A stretch of 12,717 nucleotides of DNA from Candidatus Aminicenantota bacterium (GTDB lineage: Bacteria; Acidobacteriota; Aminicenantia; Aminicenantales; Aminicenantaceae). The notes under the pieces were generated by a model that worked only from the letters and a program-made list of their open reading frames with translations, did not search any database and was not told where the DNA came from. This document shows positions 1-7,291 of this stretch, piece after piece; the first letter of the stretch is position 1, and each line of letters opens with the position of its first letter. Made by a program: the position numbers and the translations under genes. The stretch lies in the NCBI GenBank assembly GCA_023135995.1, contig JAGLRY010000280.1, forward strand, positions 1 to 12,717, written 5' to 3'.

Positions 1-27
1 GTATTTTAATACGAACTCTTCTCGGTC

Positions 28-1281
28 TCAATCATCAAGTGTGTGGACCAGGAGGCCACTTCTCAGCTTGGGCTCAAACCATGTCGATTTGGGTGGCATG
101 ACTTTTCCCGCATCGGCAATGTTCATAAGCTCCTGGATGGATACCGGATATATGGCAAAGGCCACCCTGAATTTTCCGCTGTCAACCAGCCTGACAAGCT
201 CTTCCAGGCCCCGTATTCCCCCGATGAAGTCAATGTCATCGCTGGTCCGGGGGTCATCGATACCGAAAAAAGGTCCTAAAATGTTGCCCTGAAGAACTGA
301 AATGTCCAGGCTTTTAACGGGGTCTCTTTGGTTTGTATATGCGATTTCGGGTTTGATCGTCAATCTGTACCATGTGTGATCCAGGTACATGCTGATTTCG
401 CCCTTTTTTTTGGGCTTGTAGGGCTCCGCGCCCATTTTTTCGATGGAGAAAATATCTTCTAAGGCTTGAAACAATTCCTCTTCGGTGCGGTGGTTCAGAT
501 GCTTGAGGACTCTGTTGTAATCGAGGATCTGGAGTTGTTCATCGGGGAAGAGTACGGCCAAGAAAAAGTTGTATTCTTCCTCTCCCGTATGTCCAGGACT
601 GGCTTCCTTCCTCATATTGGCCACTTTTGCAGCAGAGGCAGACCGGTGATGGCCATCGGCCACGTAAAGAAAATCGGTTTCACCGAACTCTTTGATGATC
701 TTTTCGGAGATGTTGTCATCTTTGATGACCCACACCGTGTGCCCGATTCCATCGGGTGCGGTAAAATCATACACAGGCGTGTTCTTTATTGTTTCAGCCA
801 CAAGCCTGTTGATAGGCTCTCTGGCTTTATATGTCAAGAAGATCGGCCCTGCATTTGCATTGGTGATATCCACATGCTTGATTCTATCCTGTTCTTTGGC
901 AGGTCTTGTGTGTTCGTGTTTCTTGATGACGTCAACGTCATAATCCTTCACAGACACGCAGCCGACAATTCCGTATTGTTCACGGCCTTTCATGGTTTGG
1001 CGATAGATATAAAGTCTGGGATTTTCTTCCTGAATCAGGATTCCTTCTTGGATAAATTTATTGAAATTCTCCTTAGCCTTGTCATAGACAGGCTGCGAGT
1101 AAAGATCAGTCCCCTCGGGGAAATCGATTTCCGGCTTCACGACATGAAGGAACGAATAGGGATTGTCTTGAGCGAGATCTCTGGCTTCCTCGCTGGATAA
1201 GACATCATAGGGATAGGATGCGACGTCCTTTTCGAGTCCATCCTTGGGACGCCAGGCTTTAAATTTTCTTAGTATAGCCAT
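28..1281 (-). CDS. DUF1015 family protein with ParB/SerK-like DGHHR motif
   Basis: A 417-residue soluble protein with no signal peptide or membrane segment, of full family length. Family hallmarks visible are an RKFKAWRP-type N-terminus, a K-H-E-H-T-R-P segment near residues 121-127, FLYVADGHHRSASAA around 204-218, and the C-terminal MPPKSTWFEPKLRSGLL near 395-411. DUF1015 (COG4198) has no settled function. The ADGHHR motif resembles the DGxHR motif of the ParB/sulfiredoxin fold, which also contains the free-serine kinases SerK and SbnI, and homologues often lie beside serine biosynthesis genes. A role in serine or phosphoamino-acid metabolism is therefore possible but inferred; no ser gene is visible here. 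The ATG at 1281 is supported by AAGGAG about 7 bases upstream and by a strong promoter at 1310-1337. The next gene upstream (1379) is on the same strand, but the promoter suggests separate transcription. Confidence 0.9.
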   Translation of the reverse strand: MAILRKFKAWRPKDGLEKDVASYPYDVLSSEEARDLAQDNPYSFLHVVKPEIDFPEGTDLYSQPVYDKAKENFNKFIQEGILIQEENPRLYIYRQTMKGREQYGIVGCVSVKDYDVDVIKKHEHTRPAKEQDRIKHVDITNANAGPIFLTYKAREPINRLVAETIKNTPVYDFTAPDGIGHTVWVIKDDNISEKIIKEFGETDFLYVADGHHRSASAAKVANMRKEASPGHTGEEEYNFFLAVLFPDEQLQILDYNRVLKHLNHRTEEELFQALEDIFSIEKMGAEPYKPKKKGEISMYLDHTWYRLTIKPEIAYTNQRDPVKSLDISVLQGNILGPFFGIDDPRTSDDIDFIGGIRGLEELVRLVDSGKFRVAFAIYPVSIQELMNIADAGKVMPPKSTWFEPKLRSGLLVHTLDD

Positions 1282-1309
1282 CCAGAACTCCTTAATTTAT
1301 AGTCCATAC

Positions 1310-1337
1310 ATTATAATCCAATTATTTTCCAGGTCAA
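1310..1337 (-). promoter_or_regulatory. Sigma70-type promoter of the DUF1015 gene
   Basis: Read on the minus strand, TTGACC (1332-1337) is followed after 16 bases by a perfect TATAAT (1310-1315). The expected transcription start is near 1303, giving a 5' leader of about 22 bases that contains the AAGGAG ribosome site. This is the best consensus promoter in the window. It lies wholly in the 97-bp gap between the DUF1015 gene and the small membrane-protein gene. Confidence 0.75.
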
Positions 1338-1342
1338 CAGCT

Positions 1343-1363
1343 AATCATCGCAAGATTATCGCA
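1343..1363. repeat. Tandem decamer upstream of the DUF1015 promoter, possible operator
   Basis: Two imperfect direct copies, AATCATCGCA (1343-1352) and GATTATCGCA (1354-1363), match at 8 of 10 positions and repeat every 11 bp, about one helix turn. They sit just upstream of the -35 box, at about -40 to -60 from the inferred start, where activators usually bind. A regulatory role is inference; the short length means chance is not excluded. Confidence 0.35.
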
Positions 1364-1378
1364 GATTCTATGAATAAT

Positions 1379-1615
1379 TCATCTTGAGAAGTGCCATTTG
1401 AAGGTGAGAATACAAGCCATCCCAAAGATCGCTTTTGCCGCGTAATACACCCAGGAAAGGAAGGGCAGTGGTAAGATTTTCGGGAATAGAAAGAGACATA
1501 CCAAAATTACGGCCAGGATGAGCTTGCCTTTATTTTCCACAATTAAAAAAGCAAAGACAAATGCAACTAGGACGATGATGTCAATAATGAGCTGATAAGA
1601 ACCTCCCGCTTCCAT
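1379..1615 (-). CDS. Small three-helix membrane protein, unknown function
   Basis: A 78-residue hydrophobic protein that I do not recognise. Three likely membrane helices run about residues 8-26, 30-46 and 52-71, with short charged connections (ENKGK between helices 1 and 2). There is no signal peptide, cysteine motif or conserved polar residue suggesting catalysis. The ATG at 1615 has AAGGAG about 7 bases upstream, and the composition is that of a real membrane protein, so I take it as expressed. It lies 98 bp downstream of the GWxTD/TPR gene on the same strand with no evident terminator between them, so it may be co-transcribed. The palindrome TGAATAATTCA (1371-1381) covers its stop codon. 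Confidence 0.65.
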   Translation of the reverse strand: MEAGGSYQLIIDIIVLVAFVFAFLIVENKGKLILAVILVCLFLFPKILPLPFLSWVYYAAKAIFGMACILTFKWHFSR

Positions 1616-1713
1616 AGTTCTTCTCCTTGTTATCTTTTCACATTTGATGTTGCCGCCTATTTTTTAGAGTTTGACTGGTTTTACGAAGATGACAAAAACA
1701 CAAGGATCTTAGA

Positions 1714-3903
1714 CTATCTCAAGTAGTCAATGAGCTCGTTCTTGACTGCTTCAACAAGTTTTTTGATCTTTTCCTGGTCCGGATTGACTTCGAGCGATTT
1801 CTCCCAGGCTAAAATCGCCTGTTCTTTGTCTCCGATCTCATAATAGCAAACTCCGAGCGAATTCAGAACGTCCGTCGTGTTGCCCCTGAGGGCAAGCGCT
1901 TTGTGATAGAATGATATGGCCTCTGCGAACGCGTCAACCTCCTGGGAGGATTTTCCAAGATAGTAATAGAGGGCATAACTCTCTGTATTCCTCTCCACAA
2001 AGGGCGAAAGGATTTGTTTGGCTTCTGCGAATTCTTCAGAGATCAGGAGAGTCCTTGCATATGCTAGCGCATAATCCAGCTCATCAGGTTTTCCTGTGTA
2101 TGCTTTTTTCAACATATCGCGAGCTTCATCAATTTTCTCTTCATTGATGAGCTGGTTTCCCAGAATAAAGGCGTACATAGGATCACCGATCGGAGGGTTC
2201 GACTGAGCCGCAACCCACGGTTCCGGAATGGAGTCTTTTGTGACGGTAAAGGACTTCGTCTTTGGCGGGAGGAGTGTTGTGGCGCCATCTTTGAGTGAGA
2301 CTTCCACTTGGTACATATCCGGGACGAATTTGTCGAGAGAAAGCTCCAGCAGGAATGATTTATCGCTTTCCTGTTCTCTTACAGCATGAGTTTCTGAATG
2401 GATGGGATTTCCTTCATGCAGGACAGTGATTTCAAATGCTCCCTTTTCTTTCACCTCTTGACTCATTCCATACACCTGGAAGAAGATGGACATCGTTCCC
2501 TTTTGATAAAATTGTCTGTGGAGGGAAGGATAGATCTGGAGTTCTCCCACCTGAAAGGCTTTGCCCTGTTCTGTGTAAGTCGGGTCTTCGAGCACTTTAC
2601 TGGAAAGGAGAAGAGGGCTCATCATGAGGATCGAGGTCGCGGGCACATATACGGATTTTTCGAGGCTCGTGAATTCTTTTGAGACGGTGTTCTCAAATAG
2701 AATATCCACCCTGTAGTTTCCTGGATTCAACGGGAAAAAATCGTGAAGATTGAAAGGCCGTTCCCCGATCTTTTCCAGTTGTTTCTTCTCCAGCTCGATC
2801 GGGAAATCTTTGGAGTGCTGGTAGATCGTTTTCCCTTTCAAGTCACTGACTCGGGCTGTCACTTTGAGATTGGCGAAATAATTTTTATTGAAGATATCGA
2901 CGGAGAGTATTTCGGGTTCGATGGCATAATTGAGAAAGAAGATCCCTGAATCGTCCTGTATGATATTCACTTCCGAAAAATTGTTGATGTAATTGACAGA
3001 ATAACTGACTTCCACGATTTCTCTTGTTTCTAAGAACTCCAAGGCATAATCGTCACTGATCTTTTTATAGGAGTATGATTCGATCTCCTCCATAAGAATA
3101 CTGGAGGGAAGGGCATTTGTTGGGTCTCCCCGCCCGGGGAATGAGGACCATGCCGCATTTGCGATCTCGAACAACATTTGTTCTCGCAATATATTGGAAG
3201 CGATCCTGTCGCGTTGGTCCATGACATAATTGAAATTTTTATCGGTTGCAGTCACAATGTTCGTTGAAGAATCTCTTCCCTCTGAATCTAGGTCTGCCAG
3301 ACCTTCAGTCGCTGCGACTTCTTTCATGAGTTGCATATCGGCTGTCGGGACCAACTCTTTCGGCCCATCGATCAGAGGGCTGTAGAGTTCAAAATCACCC
3401 ACTCCCGCTCTTCGGAAAAACATCAGGCGGAAAAATGGAGCTTGCCTCAAGTTTGGCTTGCCCTGGAAATACCAGATCTCAATCGGATGAGTGATGTTGG
3501 AATTGACATACCGCTCGATATAAGCCGGCTCTCCCAGCATGATATAAAATTTTCCCCTGTCCGTGGCCCATCCATCGAAGGGGGTTGTCCCGCCAAACCT
3601 TTCGTTGGCGTAGTCGATCCTTCTGTGGTGCTCTTCTTTAAACTCATTTCTTGGAGTTCCCGGAGTCGGATCGCGGTGTCGCCAGAATTCTCCGATAAAC
3701 ATATCTCTTTCTTTATCGGTCTCCAGCTTGTTAAAGACAGCCCTTTCTTTGGGCGTGATAATGTAAACGGCTTCTTCTTTGATCCATTTCTCATGTTTTT
3801 CAGAGCGCGTGGGATTTTCTTCTTGCGCCAGAAGGGGAAATGAAAACAGGACGGCCCATGCGAAGATAACCCATTTATTGAAATCTTTTTTTGTTTGTGC
3901 CAA
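1714..3903 (-). CDS. Secreted GWxTD-domain protein with C-terminal TPRs
   Basis: About 729 residues from the proposed TTG start at 3903. The N-terminus is a signal peptide: basic KK..K, a hydrophobic WVIFAWAVLFSFPLL core, and cleavage likely after LLA before QEE. The GWxTD domain follows, with FWRHRDPTPGTPRNEF at about 73-88 and the name-giving GWATD at about 111-115, then a conserved MLGEP. The middle (about 290-560) looks rich in beta strands. About four TPR-like helical repeats occupy 574-720, including YYYLGKSSQEVDAFAEAI and LNSLGVCYYEIGDKEQAI. The GWxTD family is found in Acidobacteriota, Aminicenantes and related groups and has no firm function; periplasmic or surface assembly work is a guess from the TPRs. 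The reading frame can extend to a TTG at 3921, but those six extra codons contain the ribosome-binding site, so 3903 is preferred. The gene is divergent from hslV. Confidence 0.88.
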   Translation of the reverse strand: MAQTKKDFNKWVIFAWAVLFSFPLLAQEENPTRSEKHEKWIKEEAVYIITPKERAVFNKLETDKERDMFIGEFWRHRDPTPGTPRNEFKEEHHRRIDYANERFGGTTPFDGWATDRGKFYIMLGEPAYIERYVNSNITHPIEIWYFQGKPNLRQAPFFRLMFFRRAGVGDFELYSPLIDGPKELVPTADMQLMKEVAATEGLADLDSEGRDSSTNIVTATDKNFNYVMDQRDRIASNILREQMLFEIANAAWSSFPGRGDPTNALPSSILMEEIESYSYKKISDDYALEFLETREIVEVSYSVNYINNFSEVNIIQDDSGIFFLNYAIEPEILSVDIFNKNYFANLKVTARVSDLKGKTIYQHSKDFPIELEKKQLEKIGERPFNLHDFFPLNPGNYRVDILFENTVSKEFTSLEKSVYVPATSILMMSPLLLSSKVLEDPTYTEQGKAFQVGELQIYPSLHRQFYQKGTMSIFFQVYGMSQEVKEKGAFEITVLHEGNPIHSETHAVREQESDKSFLLELSLDKFVPDMYQVEVSLKDGATTLLPPKTKSFTVTKDSIPEPWVAAQSNPPIGDPMYAFILGNQLINEEKIDEARDMLKKAYTGKPDELDYALAYARTLLISEEFAEAKQILSPFVERNTESYALYYYLGKSSQEVDAFAEAISFYHKALALRGNTTDVLNSLGVCYYEIGDKEQAILAWEKSLEVNPDQEKIKKLVEAVKNELIDYLR

Positions 3904-3910
3904 CGGAAAT

Positions 3911-3916
3911 ACCTCC
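3911..3916 (-). promoter_or_regulatory. Ribosome-binding site fixing a TTG start
   Basis: On the minus strand a perfect GGAGGT lies exactly 7 bases before the TTG at 3901-3903. The longer reading frame from the TTG at 3921 would translate through this site and has no comparable site of its own. The ATG at 3923-3925 is out of frame with the gene. The short form also starts directly with a classical signal peptide. Confidence 0.75.
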
Positions 3917-4028
3917 CCCAAACATGGATTTATGCTAACGGAGTGTTTCTGTCTTTAAAAGTGGATTTTATCTTATTCGCACTTCACTCCTTACTCCTAA
4001 TGGACCTTAGAATACAATCCACCTTTTT

Positions 4029-4056
4029 ACTATAACCGATGAAACTTATAAGTCAA
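4029..4056 (-). promoter_or_regulatory. Sigma70-type promoter of the GWxTD/TPR gene
   Basis: Read on the minus strand, TTGACT (4051-4056) and TATAGT (4029-4034) are separated by 16 bases. The start would be near 4022, leaving a 5' leader of about 120 bases before the TTG at 3903. Both hexamers are five-of-six matches to consensus. Confidence 0.6.
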
Positions 4057-4191
4057 ATTCCCTGTTTTGTGTTTCTGGACATGGGAGACTCTCTGGTTAT
4101 TTTTTTCATTTTGTCCACTTTATTCCAGGATAGAAACAAATTTTATAGCCTGTGAAAAACGGGAACAAAGAGACCGTGAAAGAAGGTATTG

Positions 4192-4220
4192 TTGAAATAA
4201 AAAAGAGTATCAATTATCAT
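4192..4220 (+). promoter_or_regulatory. Candidate hslV promoter, nearly leaderless
   Basis: TTGAAA (4192-4197) and TATCAT (4215-4220) have the ideal 17-base spacing. Transcription would start near 4227, only about 4 bases before the ATG at 4231, so the mRNA would be effectively leaderless and the weak AGGG at 4221-4224 could not act as a ribosome site. The alternative is a promoter further upstream in the spacer with AGGG used for initiation. Confidence 0.35.
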
Positions 4221-4230
4221 AGGGAAAACA

Positions 4231-4773
4231 ATGACGAACACAAAAAAAATCAAAGGAACAACAATCATCTGTGTGCGGCATAAAGGAAAGTTAGCCATTG
4301 CCGGTGATGGCCAGGTGACTCTCGGCGATACTGTTCTGAAACAAAAAGCGAGTAAAATCAGGACTCTGTACAAAGGGAAAGTACTGGCCGGGTTTTCCGG
4401 GGCCACATCCGACGCTTTTGCTCTTTTTTCCCGGTTTGAGGCGAAGCTAGAGGAATACAGAGGGAACCTTCCCCGTGCGGCCATCGAACTTGCTAAAGAT
4501 TGGCGTTTGGACAGATCGTTGAGACGCTTGGAGGCACTTCTTATCGTGGCGGATGAGAAACATTCATTTCTCATCTCTGGAACCGGTGATGTGGTCGAAC
4601 CTGACGACGGTATCATCACCATCGGTTCGGGAGGCTCTTATGCCTTAGCTGCGGCGAGATCCCTTATCAGACACACGGAATTATCTGCTAAGGAGTTAGC
4701 TAAAGAGGCGATGAAGATCAGCGCAGAGATCTGCATATACACCAACGCAAATATCACGATCAAGGAGCTCTAG
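4231..4773 (+). CDS. hslV: HslV (ClpQ), protease subunit of HslUV
   Basis: A 180-residue N-terminal-nucleophile threonine peptidase that forms the double-hexamer proteolytic core of HslUV in the cytoplasm. The family start GTTIICVRHKGKLAIAGDGQ lies at residues 9-28. Thr10 aligns with the catalytic Thr of the mature enzyme, so a nine-residue propeptide (MTNTKKIKG) should be removed by autoprocessing. Other family blocks are TLGDTVLKQKASKIR, the VLAGFSGATSDAF segment, ELAKDWRLDR, GTGDVVEPDDGIITIGSGG, and the C-terminal ICIYTNANITIKEL. The last codons contain AAGGAG, the ribosome site for hslU, and the two genes abut with no gap. Initiation has only a weak AGGG, so the start region may be leaderless. 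Confidence 0.97.
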   Translation: MTNTKKIKGTTIICVRHKGKLAIAGDGQVTLGDTVLKQKASKIRTLYKGKVLAGFSGATSDAFALFSRFEAKLEEYRGNLPRAAIELAKDWRLDRSLRRLEALLIVADEKHSFLISGTGDVVEPDDGIITIGSGGSYALAAARSLIRHTELSAKELAKEAMKISAEICIYTNANITIKEL

Positions 4774-6165
4774 ATGGCTATCGTCCTACCTGAATCTTTG
4801 GAAAAAAACCGGACTAAACTCCAAGAGATGGAATTGACTCCCAGGGAAATTGTGTCCGAGCTTGACAAGTACATCATCCGTCAAGAAGCCGCTAAAAAAG
4901 CGGTGGCCATCGCTCTGCGAAACCGATTCCGTCGCAGGAAATTGCCTCCCGATCTGGCCGATGAGATCGCGCCCAAAAACATCTTGATGATCGGACCTAC
5001 AGGTGTGGGAAAGACAGAGATCTCTCGCAGGCTGGCCAAGTTGACGTTATCCCCTTTTCTCAAGATCGAGGCCAGTAAGTTTACAGAAGTCGGCTATGTC
5101 GGCCGTGATGTGGAATCCATGATCAGGGATCTAGCGCGCATGGCTGTTGATATGATCCAGCAAGAGAAGCTTAAAGAAGTCATCGGAAAAGCCGAGCGTA
5201 ATGTGGAAGAAAGGATACTGGATATCCTGCTCCCCCCCATAAAAAGACGGCCAGATGCGACGAATGAGGAAGAGACCAACCGGTTTCAGGAGACTCGGGA
5301 AAAATTAAGGATTCAACTCCATACCGGATATCTGGAAGATAGAATGATCGAGGTCGATGTTAAGGAAAAGATGGCGTCTCCGTTTGAGATTTTCTCCAAT
5401 GCTGGTGTGGAAGAGATCGGGATTCATATTCAGGAGCTCATTCCAGGTTTGGGAGGGGGGAAATCCAAAAGACGGAAAATGAAAGTCAATGAAGCGCGCG
5501 AGTATCTCTTGGAGGAAGAACAGAAAAAGCTCATCGATATGGAACAGGTATCCCGTCTAGCCGTGGAAAGGGTGGAGCACTCGGGGATCATTTTTTTGGA
5601 TGAGGTCGATAAAATATCAGGACGCGAATCCGGGCATGGCCCAGAAGTCAGCAGGGAAGGAGTGCAGAGAGACCTCCTTCCCATCATTGAAGGAACCACT
5701 GTGAACACCCGTTACGGATTGGTACGCACAGACCATATTCTCTTTATCGGGGCCGGCGCCTTTCATGTCTCTAGACCTTCCGACCTTATTCCAGAGCTTC
5801 AGGGACGATTCCCCATTCGCGTGGAGCTTTCCTCTTTGGATAAGAATGATTTTGTGAAGATTTTGACAGAGCCTGAAAATGCCTTGATCAAGCAGTATAT
5901 AGCCCTTTTGGGAACAGAAGGCGTGAAGATCGTGTTCACAGAAGATGCCATCGACGAGATCGCAGACATCGCAGAGAAAGTAAACGATATGAACGAGAAT
6001 ATCGGAGCCAGGCGCCTGCACACGGTCATGGAAAAAGTCATGGAGGATATTTCTTTTTCTGCGCCGGACATCAAGAAAAAAAAGATCACCATCGACAGAA
6101 AGTATGTTCAAAAGCAGCTCAAGGATATCGTCGAAGACGAGGATCTCAGCCGGTTCATTCTCTAA
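4774..6165 (+). CDS. hslU: HslU (ClpY), AAA+ unfoldase of HslUV
   Basis: A 463-residue AAA+ ATPase that unfolds substrates and feeds them into HslV. Visible are the N-terminal LTPREIVSELDKYIIRQ, Walker A GPTGVGKT at 74-81, the pore loop GYVGRDVES at 107-115, an inserted I-domain over about 120-260 that separates Walker A from Walker B, Walker B IIFLDEVD at 272-279, the arginine-finger region ELQGRFPIRVEL around R345, sensor-2 GARRL at 411-415, and the C-terminal tail EDEDLSRFIL that docks into HslV. The I-domain rules out ClpX. Length is normal and all key residues are present. The ATG directly follows the hslV stop, with AAGGAG inside the hslV end, which implies coupled translation and matched stoichiometry. 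Confidence 0.98.
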   Translation: MAIVLPESLEKNRTKLQEMELTPREIVSELDKYIIRQEAAKKAVAIALRNRFRRRKLPPDLADEIAPKNILMIGPTGVGKTEISRRLAKLTLSPFLKIEASKFTEVGYVGRDVESMIRDLARMAVDMIQQEKLKEVIGKAERNVEERILDILLPPIKRRPDATNEEETNRFQETREKLRIQLHTGYLEDRMIEVDVKEKMASPFEIFSNAGVEEIGIHIQELIPGLGGGKSKRRKMKVNEAREYLLEEEQKKLIDMEQVSRLAVERVEHSGIIFLDEVDKISGRESGHGPEVSREGVQRDLLPIIEGTTVNTRYGLVRTDHILFIGAGAFHVSRPSDLIPELQGRFPIRVELSSLDKNDFVKILTEPENALIKQYIALLGTEGVKIVFTEDAIDEIADIAEKVNDMNENIGARRLHTVMEKVMEDISFSAPDIKKKKITIDRKYVQKQLKDIVEDEDLSRFIL

Positions 6166-6180
6166 CCTGAATAGTTCAGG
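6166..6180 (+). promoter_or_regulatory. Small hairpin overlapping the lipoprotein ribosome site
   Basis: CCTGAA-TAG-TTCAGG is a perfect 6-bp stem with a 3-base loop, filling most of the 19-bp gap between hslU and the lipoprotein gene. The AGG at 6178-6180, followed by ATAA and the ATG at 6185, is the only ribosome-site candidate and forms the 3' arm. The hairpin could reduce translation after hslU or protect the mRNA. There is no T-run, so it is not a Rho-independent terminator. Confidence 0.4.
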
Positions 6181-6184
6181 ATAA

Positions 6185-7291
6185 ATGTTTATAAAAAAAA
6201 TACTCCCTGCACTCGTGTTATCCATTCTCTTTTTATCCTGTGTTTTTTGCGGGAAGAGAGGGCCGATCTATCCTCCTCTTGTCAAGATTCCCCAAAAGAT
6301 CGAAGACCTTAAGGTTTTTCAGAGAGGAGACGCAATTGTGCTCCAGTGGAGCAATCCCACGTCATATATAGATGGGAATCCCTTAGAAGGGGCCATCGCA
6401 GTTGAACTCTGGCTGGTTAAAGTAGAGAAAGATCTGGCAGGGGAGCAGGGATCGCTCACAGAAGAAAATTTTGTGAGCAAAGCGTTGCTCTATGAGACGA
6501 TCAAACAGGAGGATTTTGCTAAGTTCCAGGTTTCGGAAAAAGAGCCTTCTGAAGGTTTGACTTATACCTATGAGCTCTCCCCAGAAGAGCTGTCTCAGAT
6601 GGCGTTTGTTTTTGGATTAAGGGTCAAGGACAGTAAAGATAAAGTATCGAGCTTCTCGTCGTTGGCACCGTTGATCCCGAAATCCGTTCCTCTCCCTCCG
6701 CTTGAACTCCATGCGGTGATGCACGAAAACAGTGTGGCGATCGAGTGGAAACCCCCTGAGAAAAATATCGATTCATCCACTCCCCCGAGTGTGGTGGGGT
6801 ACAATGTTTACAGAGAAGCTGATAATGAAGAATTTCGCCAGATCAATACGGTTTTGATCGAGGAGACTAGGTTTGTGGATAGAGATTTTGTTTTTAATGT
6901 GACCTATCGCTATTACGTCAGAGCTTCAGCCACAATATCTTCCCCCTATACTGAGAGCGAAAACTCGAAAGCGGTAGAGATCCTGACTGTGGATACTCTT
7001 ATCCCAACCGCACCGACCGGTTTAGTGGCGATTGCCGGCGAAAATTTTGTTTCCCTGAGTTGGGATGCCAATAAAGAGACAGATTTAGCGGGATACAGGG
7101 TTTGGCGAAGGAGCGATAGCGAGGATGGATTTACTGCTGTGACAGAGCTGATTGCTGAAAATGTCTACCACGATTCCAAAGTTGAAAAGAATCAGAGATA
7201 CCATTATGCTATAACCGCCTTGGTTGAGAATGGGAATGAGAGCGAAAGATCCGAGGCTGTCTCTGTAGTTCTAGGAAGAGAGGGGTTATGA
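6185..7291 (+). CDS. Secreted lipoprotein with fibronectin type III-like domains
   Basis: 368 residues. The N-terminus has KK followed by a hydrophobic segment and two cysteines: C19 in FLSC and C22 in the CGKRGPIYPP motif. The CG-K-x-GP-x-Y-x-P pattern recalls small outer-membrane lipoproteins of the LptM/YifL type, where its cysteine carries the lipid. Here C19 has the better -1 residue (Ser), so the lipidated residue is uncertain. Three FN3-like units follow at about 36-168 (degenerate, with an insertion), 169-270 and 272-364; the last two show the usual core (VAIEWKPP...GYNVYR; VSLSWDANKETDLAGYRVWRR). The role is probably envelope binding or scaffolding, with no enzyme motif. It lies 19 bp after hslU and overlaps the next gene by ATGA. 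Confidence 0.8.
   Translation: MFIKKILPALVLSILFLSCVFCGKRGPIYPPLVKIPQKIEDLKVFQRGDAIVLQWSNPTSYIDGNPLEGAIAVELWLVKVEKDLAGEQGSLTEENFVSKALLYETIKQEDFAKFQVSEKEPSEGLTYTYELSPEELSQMAFVFGLRVKDSKDKVSSFSSLAPLIPKSVPLPPLELHAVMHENSVAIEWKPPEKNIDSSTPPSVVGYNVYREADNEEFRQINTVLIEETRFVDRDFVFNVTYRYYVRASATISSPYTESENSKAVEILTVDTLIPTAPTGLVAIAGENFVSLSWDANKETDLAGYRVWRRSDSEDGFTAVTELIAENVYHDSKVEKNQRYHYAITALVENGNESERSEAVSVVLGREGL

Larger units (their letters stand above)
3904..4230. other. Divergent intergenic region between the GWxTD gene and hslV
   Basis: This 327-bp AT-rich spacer separates two divergent transcription units and so must hold both promoters. A strong minus-strand candidate is at 4029-4056. On the plus strand there are two weaker candidates: TTGAAA/TATCAT next to the hslV start, and TTTTAC (4025-4030) with TATAAG (4047-4052), which overlaps the minus promoter. 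I see no tRNA, terminator hairpin, riboswitch or small gene in it. Confidence 0.6.

Noticed and set aside
8..17. AATACGAACT shared with 12428-12437
   Set aside because: Dozens of 10-base matches are expected by chance in 12.7 kb.
466..1200. Long plus-strand open frame (244 codons) opposite the DUF1015 gene
   Set aside because: It is antisense to a clear family member with a good promoter and ribosome site; the translation matches nothing and lacks its own ribosome site.
3331..3843. Plus-strand open frame of 170 codons opposite the GWxTD domain
   Set aside because: It lies wholly antisense to the conserved N-terminal domain; no family resemblance.
3904..3921. Six-codon longer N-terminus for the GWxTD protein (TTG at 3921)
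   Set aside because: Those codons contain the perfect GGAGGT that serves the TTG at 3903, and the shorter form starts straight into a signal peptide.
5617..6225. Minus-strand open frame of 202 codons opposite hslU
   Set aside because: It is a shadow of the highly conserved hslU coding sequence, and no ribosome site or recognisable domain supports it.
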